Counted from the first letter of the stretch, positions 9,540 to 18,024 are shown. The stretch: DNA of 64,000 nt from Flavobacteriales bacterium (GCA_947497485.1 CANMHB010000001.1:124001-188000); one strand, 5' to 3'. Translations and numbers: made by a program. Notes: generated by a model not told the origin, from the letters alone.

Positions 9540-10638
9540 GATTCGTTTGTAGATTTTGTAAAATAACCTCTCTTGTAACCTCCAAATACCTCCTTCCCCA
9601 TTTTTGACATGGTTCCAAGTGATTACCCTCTGCCCATTCATTCCAAGCGTTTATGAAGATGAAATTTTCTTCCTTCGAAAAAGGTTCAAATGTTTTGGTA
9701 ATATGTTTCAACCAACGACCATATTCTTCAGGGGTTGAATCTTTGAGAATCATCGCATTTTTTTTTCTACGCGCCGAATTATCCCACATAGGTGTTATTC
9801 CAGGGAATCGCTTGTAATCGACAGTTTGTGGATTATTTATTTGTTTGTCAACAATATCACTATAGTTCCATATCAAATCCTCCAAATATGGTGATTTTTT
9901 TATTCCAAGTTGATGAAGCCATTGTTCTAATTTCCCTGGAATAATATACAATGGCATACCGTAATGATTTGGGAAGAAATTGAAGCTGGCATCAAAACCA
10001 ATACTTTTAGGATCAATGTCGGTATTAAAATTTTCACAACGAATCAAATACAATCCTTTAAATCCTGCATTTAAAGCTTCTTCCCTCCATACTTCTGCTG
10101 TTTTTTTGATGTCAGGAAAAAGTTCAGTTCTGTAAACGATAAACACAGGTTTTTCATCAACTTTAATGTATCTTTTATCTTCAAAAAATTGAAATAAAAA
10201 TCGAATGTGGTTGATATCGTCTTCTGTCGAATACTTTTGTTCAAGTAATACATCGTTGAACATTCCATCCCAATTCCTAGTCCAGTTTTCATTTGCCCAG
10301 CACAAACAAAACGGGAAATCCGGCTCCTTCGATTTTAATATTTCTTTAACTGGAGTTTCTAATACCTGTCGACCATTAAACCAATAATGGTAATAACAGA
10401 AACCAGATATTCCATATTCTTTAGCCATTTCCGCCTGCGCAATTCGACTTTCTTTTACCCTTAAATCATAGTATCCTAAATCAGCAGGTAGATGTGGTTG
10501 ATAATGTCCTTCAAATCGAGGAGTAGTTTTAGCAACATTTGTCCACTCTGTAAATCCTTTTCCCCACCATTCATCGTTTTCCGGAATAGGGTGGAATTGT
10601 GGTAAATGAATTGCTAAAGCTCGCAATTTGCTACTCAT
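9529..10638 (-). CDS. WbsX-like (GH99-like domain) glycan protein, copy 1
   Basis: This 369-residue protein belongs to the WbsX-like family (PF14307). Visible hallmarks are LAIHLPQFHPIPENDEWW at the N-terminus, GFTEWTNVAKTTPRF, GISGFCYYHYWFNGRQVLE and FPFCLCWANENWTRNWDG. Near the C-terminus are ITPMWDNSARR and FIFINAWNEWAEGNHLEP. The fold is GH99-like with a TIM-barrel. Family members sit in O-antigen and capsule clusters and are thought to act as glycosyltransferases or endo-acting enzymes, with unproven chemistry. Its ATG overlaps the upstream paralogue's stop as ATGA. The paralogue shares every motif named here, indicating a tandem duplication. Confidence 0.88.
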   Translation of the reverse strand: MSSKLRALAIHLPQFHPIPENDEWWGKGFTEWTNVAKTTPRFEGHYQPHLPADLGYYDLRVKESRIAQAEMAKEYGISGFCYYHYWFNGRQVLETPVKEILKSKEPDFPFCLCWANENWTRNWDGMFNDVLLEQKYSTEDDINHIRFLFQFFEDKRYIKVDEKPVFIVYRTELFPDIKKTAEVWREEALNAGFKGLYLIRCENFNTDIDPKSIGFDASFNFFPNHYGMPLYIIPGKLEQWLHQLGIKKSPYLEDLIWNYSDIVDKQINNPQTVDYKRFPGITPMWDNSARRKKNAMILKDSTPEEYGRWLKHITKTFEPFSKEENFIFINAWNEWAEGNHLEPCQKWGRRYLEVTREVILQNLQTNHEK

Positions 10639-11723
10639 AAACTCGACTTGATTTTTTTCACCACTTCAAGATGATCTTTTCCAATTTTCGAATCCGGTTC
10701 CAGTTTATTCCCTTCTGCCCATTCGTTCCAGGCATTAATAAATAAAATGTTACTATTGGAATTGGAATTTTTCAGTTTTTCAGTAACCCTGCGTAATTCA
10801 TTTTCAAAGTATTCTGGATCATTTTTCAACATCACAATTCCTTTTTCTCCCCTACGAGCGGTGTTGTCCCATCCAACAAAAGCACAGGGGATTACGCGAT
10901 TAAAATTTTCAGGTTCGATTATCTGCATTATTTCAACGGCCTCTTTGTAATCAAAGACTTTCATCTTCCCATCAAAGAGGTTGAATCTTTTCATATTTCT
11001 TTTTAGTCGTCCCCACTCAAACTCATCATTGTTGGCGTATGGAAGAATTCCCAATTGCGGTCTGAAATTTAAAATGGAATCAAATCCGAAACTCAACAAT
11101 TTATCATTATCCCATAAATGCGAGTTACTTGCTACTAAAAAAGGCTCTTTCAACCCTTTCTCAAGTGCAACGCGTTTCATAGTTTCAATCGTTTTGGTAG
11201 GATTTGGCAAATCTCCTGGTCTGTAAATCACAAAAAGAGGCCTACTATCTATTTTAATGTAACGGTCATCCGCGAAAAAATCACAAAGGTATTTGGCATG
11301 ATCTTCATCGTCCTGATCGGAATAATCTTGTTTCAAAAGGACTTCTTGTTCATCACCTATCCATCTTCTAGACCATGTTTCATTCGCCCAACAAAAACAA
11401 AATGGAAAATCAGGTTTTTTGCTTGCTAACATTTCTATTGCAGGTCTTTCAATTAATCTTTTACCATGAAACCAATAGTGATAATAACAGAAGCCATCAA
11501 TACCATGCTCTTTTGCCATTTGCGCTTGGTCAATTCGGGTTTGTTCTAATCTTAAATCATAAAATCCCAAATCTGCTGGTAGAATTGGTTGTTGATGACC
11601 TTTAAATAGTGGTTTTGCCTTGGTAACATTGGTCCATTCAGTGAAACCTTCACCCCACCAGGAATTGTTTTCCTTGATTGGATGAAATTGAGGAAGATAA
11701 AGGGCGATGAACCTAATATCCAT
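10635..11723 (-). CDS. WbsX-like (GH99-like domain) glycan protein, copy 2
   Basis: This 362-residue WbsX-like protein starts MDIRFIALYLPQFHPI. It keeps GFTEWTNVTKAKPLF, GIDGFCYYHYWFHGKRLIE, FPFCFCWANETWSRRW, CAFVGWDNTARRGEKG and ILFINAWNEWAEGNKLEP. It aligns along its whole length with the downstream copy 1, with clear differences in the middle third (residues 170-260), where substrate choice may be set. It directly abuts the methyltransferase stop (no intergenic base) and overlaps copy 1 by 4 bases, so all three are co-translated. No signal peptide is visible, so both copies should be cytoplasmic, which argues for biosynthesis rather than glycan breakdown. Confidence 0.88.
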   Translation of the reverse strand: MDIRFIALYLPQFHPIKENNSWWGEGFTEWTNVTKAKPLFKGHQQPILPADLGFYDLRLEQTRIDQAQMAKEHGIDGFCYYHYWFHGKRLIERPAIEMLASKKPDFPFCFCWANETWSRRWIGDEQEVLLKQDYSDQDDEDHAKYLCDFFADDRYIKIDSRPLFVIYRPGDLPNPTKTIETMKRVALEKGLKEPFLVASNSHLWDNDKLLSFGFDSILNFRPQLGILPYANNDEFEWGRLKRNMKRFNLFDGKMKVFDYKEAVEIMQIIEPENFNRVIPCAFVGWDNTARRGEKGIVMLKNDPEYFENELRRVTEKLKNSNSNSNILFINAWNEWAEGNKLEPDSKIGKDHLEVVKKIKSSL

Positions 11724-12617
11724 TTATTTCTTAGTGAAATTAATTAGTTTGGATAGTTTTTGAGCCAACTTATAGGATTTCGAGTTTTCTATTTCTACCA
11801 AACGATCAGCTAATTTCTTCGTTTCTTGTAATTCAAACATAAGTCCTCTGGATCCCTTAAATTCATTCAACATATCTGGAACATGCTGAAAAAAGGAGTG
11901 ATTTGAAACGTTTTTCAAGTTCTCTGAATTATCAGATGCAAAAGCTAGGTTAAAGTATGCGATACCATACATTTCATCATTACCATAACTTTCCTGAACA
12001 GAATCATATCCCCCGGAATATACTTTAAAAGAGCCTTCTTTGGATTTTAAAGGTGTTAAAAATGAACCGATTAAGCATCTCTGTGCGAAAAATTCTGAAT
12101 TCTCAAAATAACGATTAATTAGTTGTTCAAACTCTGAAGTCGTTAATTCTTTAACATGATAAGGATTGATTGGCTCCCTGACCTTGTATAAAACCGTATC
12201 CGGCGTTGACATAATCAACATTCCTCCAGGAACTAATACTCTTTTAATTTCACTTAAAAATTCGTCGTGTTCTGTTGTATGTTCTAACGTTTCAAACGAT
12301 GTTACAACATCTACTGAAGCATCGTCTAATGGAATTTTAGAGGCAGATCCTACCTTATATATTAAATTGTTTCCTGATACATATTTCTTATTTGCATGAC
12401 TAACTGCTTCTTCGCTTATGTCTACACCTGTAACGTACTCGGCATGTTTGCTTAACAAATTACTTCCATAACCTTCTCCAGAAGCGATGTCCAACACTTT
12501 TTTACCTTTTACAAATTCACAAGCCAAAGCATATCGGTGAAGATGTTCAGCTACGCCAAGTACGCCTTCAACATCCGTTACTAAGCGTTCACCGGTCCAT
12601 TCTAAATCTTTGTTCAT
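11724..12617 (-). CDS. Class I SAM-dependent methyltransferase of the polysaccharide cluster
   Basis: This 297-residue protein has a Rossmann methyltransferase domain with motif I VLDIASGEGYG at 41-51, an acidic GVDIS (motif II), a DVVTSFETLEH motif (IV region) and VLVPGGMLIMSTP (motif VI). The last 60 residues are Lys/Leu/Glu-rich and may form a helical tail. It lies between the ABC exporter genes and the two WbsX-like genes, so it probably methylates the glycan or a glycan precursor. A plausible role is capping of the non-reducing end, as known for WbdD-type terminators that work with Wzt C-terminal domains. That link is inferred only from gene order. Small-molecule or lipid substrates are not excluded. 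Confidence 0.85.
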   Translation of the reverse strand: MNKDLEWTGERLVTDVEGVLGVAEHLHRYALACEFVKGKKVLDIASGEGYGSNLLSKHAEYVTGVDISEEAVSHANKKYVSGNNLIYKVGSASKIPLDDASVDVVTSFETLEHTTEHDEFLSEIKRVLVPGGMLIMSTPDTVLYKVREPINPYHVKELTTSEFEQLINRYFENSEFFAQRCLIGSFLTPLKSKEGSFKVYSGGYDSVQESYGNDEMYGIAYFNLAFASDNSENLKNVSNHSFFQHVPDMLNEFKGSRGLMFELQETKKLADRLVEIENSKSYKLAQKLSKLINFTKK

Positions 12618-12720
12618 TCTTTTACAACTAGTTTTTATCGGGATTTAATATTCTATTTTAAAATTATCAGTCATCCCCTCAGAAGGAGTTTGACACTCGT
12701 CAGAGTAGTCAGACCTTAAT

Positions 12721-12736
12721 CCCCCTTCTAAGGGGG
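12721..12736. terminator. GC-rich hairpin between wzt and methyltransferase genes
   Basis: The 124-base gap 12618-12741 contains a perfect 7-bp inverted repeat, CCCCCTT/AAGGGGG, with a 2-base spacer. It is very G+C-rich compared with its surroundings. No U-run follows on the minus strand, so it is not a standard intrinsic terminator. It may slow transcription or protect the upstream mRNA part. The adjacent bases 12674-12716 (CTCAGAAGG, CGTCAGAGTAGTCAG) form further short partial repeats, so the gap may be a small dispersed intergenic repeat. Confidence 0.45.
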
Positions 12737-12741
12737 AAATA

Positions 12742-14019
12742 TTATATTTTATCCCAATTTAGTTTGGGACGAATCACTCCTGGAAACACACCTGTGTAAT
12801 TCCCTCGAACCGTTTCTCCGTTCTGCCTGTCTGAGATGTTAAATCCAATCTTGGCGACATCATGAAAATGTACTGTAAATGGCTTGTAGGACATCACTGC
12901 AACTCCGCAATAATGCATTCCTTCGGTTAAGAAATTCTCCGGAAGCCATACAGTTGCCTTGTAAATCCCTGGAGTGTATGTTTTATTTTGGTTTAACGTG
13001 TCGTGAGAGCTCAAAATGTGCACATCCATTTGGTTGTACAAATTGAAACCGGCAATCAAGTCGTTCGTTTCTTGCAATACTTCAAATGTGATATTAACCC
13101 CAATCTTTTCGTCAATATTGTAATTTAATTTTGATTCGATATGCTGATTAATAACCTCTGATTCAAGTAATCTAACCATTTGATTACCAGGAGCATCATT
13201 AGATTCGTATTTAATACTTGAAACTATTTGTGTTTCTGCACTTAAATATTTCTGAATAACATCATCTGTTCTTCCCGAAAATTCAAGTCCACCATTTTTT
13301 AAGTACAAACAGCTCGTGCAAAGTCGGGAAATTGCATCCATGTTGTGACTAACAAAAAGAACCGTTCGCCCTTGTTGCTTACTAACCGCTTGCATTTTAC
13401 CAATTGCTTTTTGTTGAAATTCTGCATCACCTACAGCCAATACTTCATCTACAATAAGTATTTCAGGTTCTAAATGCGCTGCAACTGCAAAAGCTAATCG
13501 AACATACATTCCAGATGAATAGCGCTTAACTGGGGTATCTACATAGCGTTGAATGCCTGCAAAATCAATTATTTCATCGAGCTTGCTCGTTATCTCGTGA
13601 CGTTTCATTCCAAGAATTGCTCCGTTCAGGTATATATTTTCTTTACCTGTAAGTTCCGGATGAAAACCTGTCCCTACTTCTAATAGTGATGCAACGCGTC
13701 CTTTAATTTTTATTTGTCCAGATGTAGGAGCAGTAACTTTTGACAATACTTTTAGCAACGTTGATTTTCCTGCACCATTTTTTCCAATGATTCCTAAAAC
13801 TTCTCCTTCTTGAACACTAAAATTAATATCACGAAGCGAAAGAACGTAATCACTCGTTGCAACGGAAGTTCGGTCATTGATTTCACCTATCTTCATCAAC
13901 GGATCATCTTTACCCAAAAGCGTATGCCACCAACGAGTAAAATCATCGCGCAAAGTGCCACTTCCAACTTGACCAAGTCGGTATTGTTTGTAAAGATTTT
14001 CTACTTGTATGACTGTCAT
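12742..14019 (-). CDS. wzt: ABC polysaccharide exporter, ATP-binding subunit with Wzt-type C-terminal domain
   Basis: This 425-residue protein is the nucleotide-binding half of an O-antigen/teichoic-acid type exporter. Residues 1-245 are the ATPase: Walker A GKNGAGKST (79-87), signature YSSGM (167-171, the degenerate form typical of this subfamily) and Walker B ILIVDE (187-192). The N-terminus shows the insertion around residues 20-55 (DDFTRWWHTLLG) common in Wzt/TagH proteins. Residues about 255-425 form a beta-rich extension matching the Wzt C-terminal carbohydrate-binding domain, which recognises the finished chain end. It lies 15 bases downstream of the permease gene. Together they should flip the glycan across the inner membrane. 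Confidence 0.92.
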   Translation of the reverse strand: MTVIQVENLYKQYRLGQVGSGTLRDDFTRWWHTLLGKDDPLMKIGEINDRTSVATSDYVLSLRDINFSVQEGEVLGIIGKNGAGKSTLLKVLSKVTAPTSGQIKIKGRVASLLEVGTGFHPELTGKENIYLNGAILGMKRHEITSKLDEIIDFAGIQRYVDTPVKRYSSGMYVRLAFAVAAHLEPEILIVDEVLAVGDAEFQQKAIGKMQAVSKQQGRTVLFVSHNMDAISRLCTSCLYLKNGGLEFSGRTDDVIQKYLSAETQIVSSIKYESNDAPGNQMVRLLESEVINQHIESKLNYNIDEKIGVNITFEVLQETNDLIAGFNLYNQMDVHILSSHDTLNQNKTYTPGIYKATVWLPENFLTEGMHYCGVAVMSYKPFTVHFHDVAKIGFNISDRQNGETVRGNYTGVFPGVIRPKLNWDKI

Positions 14020-14034
14020 TGGATTCTAATCGAG

Positions 14035-14874
14035 TTAAACAGTATCCATAAATGTTCGTTCAATTTTATTGAAAAGCAAAGTACCTATTAAAAGAACGCC
14101 TATCGTAAAAATTGAACTATACGCCAAGCCACTCCAGGAAAAATAACCTGATCCTGTAAAGCCATATCTAAAAGTTTCAATGATCGGTGCAATCGGATTG
14201 TAAATCACGAATGGTTTGTACATTTCTGGAATTGCCGAAACGGGATAAATTACTGGAGTCGCATACATTATAAGAGTAATTCCGAATCCGATAAAATAAC
14301 TTAAATCACGGTATTTTGTAGTAAGCGATGAAATAATTATACCCACTCCTAAAGCCATTCCTCCCATTAGTAAAACTAACAATGGAAGCAAGGCAATATA
14401 TGCGTTTGGGTGAATTGTACCTTGTGCCAAATAATAAAACCAAAAACACAAAAACATCAATAATTGAATTCCAAATTTTAGTAAGTTGGAAATGACCATT
14501 GAAATTGGTGATACTAAACGCGGAAAATACACTTTTCCAAAAATATTTGCATTACTAATAAAAGTTGAGGAAGTTCCGGTTATGCATGCTTGAAAGTAAT
14601 TCCACAAGGTTGTACCGGCTAAATAAAATAAAGGTGCTGGAATATTATCCGTTGAAATCTTTGCAATCTGGTTAAAAACGAAAACAAACGTGAAAACGGT
14701 AAAAATGGGTCCAAGGAAAAACCACAGTGGTCCAAGAACCGTTTGTTTGTATACTGAAACAATATCTCTACGAACAAAAATCCATATCAAATCGCGGTAA
14801 TTCCAAATTTCTGATAGGTTCAGTTGGAATACTGATTTTTTGGGTTGGATTACTTCGGTCCAGGTTTCTTTCAT
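14035..14874 (-). CDS. wzm: ABC polysaccharide exporter, permease subunit
   Basis: This 279-residue membrane protein of the ABC-2 type has six hydrophobic segments. It begins with a cytoplasmic stretch (EIWNYRDLIWIFVRRDIVSV) followed by a conserved QTVLGPLWFFLGP coupling segment. A periplasmic reentrant region near residues 205-235 (ATPVIYPVSAIPEMYKPF) is typical of Wzm/TagG/KpsM. Its ATG overlaps the cysC stop as ATGA, and the ATPase gene follows 15 bases later. The pair implies an ABC-dependent rather than Wzx/Wzy-dependent assembly route for at least one glycan of this locus. Confidence 0.93.
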   Translation of the reverse strand: MKETWTEVIQPKKSVFQLNLSEIWNYRDLIWIFVRRDIVSVYKQTVLGPLWFFLGPIFTVFTFVFVFNQIAKISTDNIPAPLFYLAGTTLWNYFQACITGTSSTFISNANIFGKVYFPRLVSPISMVISNLLKFGIQLLMFLCFWFYYLAQGTIHPNAYIALLPLLVLLMGGMALGVGIIISSLTTKYRDLSYFIGFGITLIMYATPVIYPVSAIPEMYKPFVIYNPIAPIIETFRYGFTGSGYFSWSGLAYSSIFTIGVLLIGTLLFNKIERTFMDTV

Positions 14875-15455
14875 TGTTTCAACAAGCTTGACAATTCACT
14901 AGCGATTGTAACAACACACTCATTCACATCCAATCTAGCCGAATCAACCACAACATCCGCATTCGCCGGCTCTTCAAAAGGATCCGAAATTCCAGTAAAG
15001 TGCTTGATTTCCCCTGCCCTAGCCTTCTTGTATAAACCCTTCGGATCTCGTTGCTCGCAAGTTTCTAAATCACATTTAACATAAACTTCTAGTAAACGTT
15101 CGTCTAGCAAAATCTCACGAATCATCTTGCGTTGCTCTTCGTAGGGAGTTATCAATGACACAATCACAATTAAACCGGCATCTGCCATCAATTTAGCTAC
15201 CTCTGCAACGCGTCGAACGTTTTCTAAGCGATCAACTGCAGAAAAACCGAGTTCTTTGTTCAGTCCCATGCGCGTATTGTCGCCATCCAAAACATAGGTT
15301 CGATTTCCCATTTCAAACAAGCGCTTCTCCAAGGTATTGGCAATCGTTGATTTACCAGAACCGGAAAGCCCACACAACCAAACTACTGCCGAAGGATGCC
15401 CATTATGCGCAGTTCGGTGAGCTTTAGTGATGGTGAAATTTTGCCTTTTTAGCAT
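14871..15455 (-). CDS. cysC: Adenylylsulfate (APS) kinase
   Basis: This 194-residue kinase phosphorylates adenosine 5'-phosphosulfate to PAPS, the sulfate donor. The P-loop is GLSGSGKS near residue 30. DGDNTRMGLNKELGFSAVDRLENVRRVAEVAK is the conserved APS-binding segment. Downstream are KCDLETCEQRDPKGLYKKARAGEI, the mobile lid, and FTGISDPFEEP, all hallmarks of CysC. The ATG at 15455 is preferred to a TTG three codons upstream. It is the first structural gene of the exporter operon, with no cysD, cysN or cysH nearby. The context therefore suggests PAPS supply for glycan sulfation rather than cysteine synthesis, though no sulfotransferase is visible in this window. Confidence 0.95.
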   Translation of the reverse strand: MLKRQNFTITKAHRTAHNGHPSAVVWLCGLSGSGKSTIANTLEKRLFEMGNRTYVLDGDNTRMGLNKELGFSAVDRLENVRRVAEVAKLMADAGLIVIVSLITPYEEQRKMIREILLDERLLEVYVKCDLETCEQRDPKGLYKKARAGEIKHFTGISDPFEEPANADVVVDSARLDVNECVVTIASELSSLLKQ

Positions 15456-15556
15456 TTCGTTCAAGCGATTTTTCTTACGGCTTCGCCATTCTCAGTCACA
15501 GTCATTTATTGCAAATGCTGCAGTGAGTAGTTGGTTTTTAGTTGTTGAAGAACCGA

Positions 15557-16087
15557 TTAATTCTTACTCCAGAGCAAGAGAATAGGTTCTTCGTGTTGTA
15601 GTTTGTATTGATCTAATTCAACTTGATTCATTACGAGGTATCGAATTTTTCGTTGCACTAAATCTTCAGCTTTTTCAATTAATTCTATTAAATACACTTT
15701 ATCCAACTTTCCGACAAGTATGACATCTATGACTCCAGAATCTTTTCCCTTGGCGTAATCTCCAATGAGATAAGCAAAATCAACATCGCCCAATCGCTGA
15801 ATTACCCACTCGATAATCGAATCCAGTCCAGTCATTTTGGAAACAATACTTTTTATTTCAGGAAACAACGGGTGAGATTGCTTGGCTTTGTATTTAACAA
15901 CGTTGCCAACTGCTTCGCTTTCAAGAATTCCAGCTTCGGTCAATCGGTTCAATTCTACACGAACCGAATTCGTACTTTCACCGAATTCATCGGCCAACTG
16001 ACGCAAATAGGCTTTCATTGTTGGATTCAGAAAAAACTTCACCAACAAGCGAATTCTCGTTTTGGATGTAATTAATGCATCAAGCAT
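15557..16087 (-). CDS. Winged-helix regulator with degenerate nucleotidyltransferase-like domain
   Basis: This 176-residue protein has an N-terminal winged helix-turn-helix (residues 1-70). Recognition-helix candidate residues lie in ADEFGESTNSVRVELNRLTEAG, and a wing follows in VGNVVKYKAK. Residues 101-126 (ending YAKGKDSGVIDVILVG) resemble the core of minimal nucleotidyltransferases, but the GS pair is replaced by GD, so catalysis looks lost. Related proteins occur next to polysaccharide loci in Bacteroidota. ATG at 16087 is chosen; a TTG three codons upstream would fall inside the -7 box. A perfect palindrome covers the start and promoter, pointing to autoregulation. It lies 101 bases upstream of cysC and may control the whole locus. 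Confidence 0.8.
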   Translation of the reverse strand: MLDALITSKTRIRLLVKFFLNPTMKAYLRQLADEFGESTNSVRVELNRLTEAGILESEAVGNVVKYKAKQSHPLFPEIKSIVSKMTGLDSIIEWVIQRLGDVDFAYLIGDYAKGKDSGVIDVILVGKLDKVYLIELIEKAEDLVQRKIRYLVMNQVELDQYKLQHEEPILLLWSKN

Positions 16088-16105
16088 GAGTAACAAATTT
16101 ACTCA
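16087..16105. promoter_or_regulatory. Palindromic operator overlapping the regulator's -7 box and start codon
   Basis: The sequence TGAGTAA-N5-TTACTCA is a perfect 7-bp inverted repeat. On the minus strand it contains a consensus Bacteroidota -7 element TAAATTTG (16094-16101), only 6 bases before the regulator's ATG. A bound dimer would block RNA polymerase. The symmetry suits a winged-helix dimer, so the adjacent regulator is the likely ligand. The palindrome and box are seen in the sequence; binding is inferred. Confidence 0.65.
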
Positions 16106-16184
16106 CTTTAGATTAATGATGCAAGATTTTTTAATTAAGATGTAAAGAGAAAAATGTTAAAATTTTATTACCGAAGTAAAAAAA

Positions 16185-18008
16185 TCATTCTGGTTTCGCC
16201 GACATATTTTGTAAACTCACCAACTCTGCATAAGTTCCTCCATAGGAAATCAATTCATCGTGTTTGCCAGACTCGATGATTTCTCCGTGTTGTAAAACCA
16301 AAATTTGGTCAGCATTTCGAATGGTCGAAAGACGGTGAGCAATCACAATTGATGTTCTTCCCTCCATTAATTTTTCTAACGCTTCCTGCACCAATCGTTC
16401 AGATTCTGAATCTAGCGCAGACGTGGCCTCATCCAAAATTAATATGGTTGGATTCTTTAATATCGCTCTGGCAATGGCGATGCGTTGTTTTTGTCCGCCT
16501 GAGAGTTGAATTCCACGATCACCAACTTCGGTTTCCAGTTGTTCAGGGAATGTTGATATGAACTCCCACGCATTTGCTTTTTTAGCTGCTTCAATAACTT
16601 CCTCAACCGTTGCTGTCGGTTTGCCAAATCGAATGTTTTCTAGAATCGTTCCGGAGAACAACAAAACTTCCTGCGGAACAATCGCCATGTGTTCTCTAAG
16701 ATGGTTCAAATCAATTTCATCAGATTTGGTTTCATCTAAAAAGATAATGCCGCCACTTGGCTGATAAAAGTTTAATATCAAATTGGAAATGGTTGACTTT
16801 CCTGATCCACTAGCACCAACTAACGCCAATGTTTGATTTTTATTTATTTCAAATGAAACATTTTTCAAAACTTCAATATCGGATCGTTGTGGATAGGAAA
16901 ATGAAACGTTTTCGAATTTCACTTTACCAGAAATCTGCGGCTTTAAAGCTCCTTTATTCACTTCCTTTTCGGTTGTTTCGTTGATAATATTCATCAAATT
17001 TTCAGTCGAACCGATCGCCTTTTGAATGCTTGCATACATATCAGGCAATGAACCAACCGAAGCTCCCATCATAATGGTAAAAAGCACAAATTGATAAAAT
17101 CCTTCACTTGATAATTCTGGATTCTTACCTTGCGTCATAAGTAATCCTTGCCAAACGATAAAGACAATCGCTCCGAAAAGACAAAATATAATGAACGACA
17201 CGAATACTCCTCGCCAAAGTCCACTTTTTACGTTCAAATCACGCGTTTGCTGAGTCGATTTTTTAAATTTTGTCAGAATAAATAGTTCGTTTGTAAACGA
17301 TTTCACATTAGAAATTCCCGTCAAGGCCTCTTCGATTATCGAATTTGATTGAGCCGAAAAATCTTGCGCTTCTTTACTAAGTCGTCTGATAAATCTACCA
17401 AAAATTACAGCGACAATAGCCATCACCGGAACGGTTCCCAACATAATTAAAGCCAATTTCCAAGAAATGAAAAGCAAAAATGCAATTCCTCCAACTATTA
17501 TGATAATTTGCCTGAAAAACTCAGCTATTGTTGTGCGTAATGTTTCCTGAATTTGCGTGATATCAGCCGAAACGCGACTTGTCAACTCCCCTACTTTGTT
17601 GCGATTGAAGAAATCCATCGGCATGTAAATCAGCTTTGAAAACGCGTCATTTCGAATATCACGTAGTGTGTTTTCGGTCACATTATTGAAAATCACCACA
17701 CGAACAAATGAAAATAGCGCCTGAAAAGCGAACAAAACAAACAAGGAAATAGCGACCGTATTAATGTTGTCCATGTCAATCATTCGAACACTTTCATTCA
17801 AATTTTGAGATTGACCAGTTGAACCAAGCAATTTTCCCATGAGATATGGAAAAATCAATCCTGCTGTCGTAGATAGAACGAGAAAAATCCAACCAATAAA
17901 AAAGACAAACGAATACGGTTTTAAATAGCTGAAAATTCCACGTGCTTTGCGGTAGCTTTCTTTGCTAAGTTTTACTTTTTCGCTTTTTTTCTTTTTTGGA
18001 CCGAGCAT
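16185..18008 (-). CDS. MsbA-like ABC exporter (fused membrane and ATPase domains)
   Basis: This 607-residue half-transporter works as a homodimer in the inner membrane. Residues about 30-330 form the six-helix type I exporter domain. The ATPase follows with Walker A GASGSGKS near residue 400, the Q-loop VPQEVLLFSGTILENIRFG, signature LSGGQKQR, Walker B ILILDEATSALD and H-loop IVIAHRLST. The subfamily includes MsbA lipid A flippases and multidrug exporters. It ends 97 bases upstream of the regulator and shares its direction. In Bacteroidota such genes are common and the substrate cannot be fixed; lipid A core or lipid-linked substrate flipping fits the nearby polysaccharide locus. A -7 box TATTTTTG lies at 18025-18032. 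Confidence 0.88.
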   Translation of the reverse strand: MLGPKKKKSEKVKLSKESYRKARGIFSYLKPYSFVFFIGWIFLVLSTTAGLIFPYLMGKLLGSTGQSQNLNESVRMIDMDNINTVAISLFVLFAFQALFSFVRVVIFNNVTENTLRDIRNDAFSKLIYMPMDFFNRNKVGELTSRVSADITQIQETLRTTIAEFFRQIIIIVGGIAFLLFISWKLALIMLGTVPVMAIVAVIFGRFIRRLSKEAQDFSAQSNSIIEEALTGISNVKSFTNELFILTKFKKSTQQTRDLNVKSGLWRGVFVSFIIFCLFGAIVFIVWQGLLMTQGKNPELSSEGFYQFVLFTIMMGASVGSLPDMYASIQKAIGSTENLMNIINETTEKEVNKGALKPQISGKVKFENVSFSYPQRSDIEVLKNVSFEINKNQTLALVGASGSGKSTISNLILNFYQPSGGIIFLDETKSDEIDLNHLREHMAIVPQEVLLFSGTILENIRFGKPTATVEEVIEAAKKANAWEFISTFPEQLETEVGDRGIQLSGGQKQRIAIARAILKNPTILILDEATSALDSESERLVQEALEKLMEGRTSIVIAHRLSTIRNADQILVLQHGEIIESGKHDELISYGGTYAELVSLQNMSAKPE

Positions 18009-18024
18009 TTTCGTTTTGTGTATG

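Noticed and set aside
9540..9641. Longer N-terminus of the large membrane protein (extra 34 residues)
   Set aside because: It would overlap the previous gene by over 100 bases and adds a charged segment; the ATG at 9539 gives a coupled start.
12721..12736. Standard intrinsic terminator after wzt
   Set aside because: The hairpin has no U-run on the minus strand, and the downstream operon genes would then lack a visible promoter.
1..16105. Prophage or genomic island with attachment sites for the polysaccharide locus
   Set aside because: No integrase, tRNA or flanking direct repeat is visible within the window; the left border lies outside it.
16349..16561. Plus-strand open frame opposite the MsbA-like ATPase
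   Set aside because: It lies entirely within the conserved ABC ATPase region on the other strand and has no recognisable domain.
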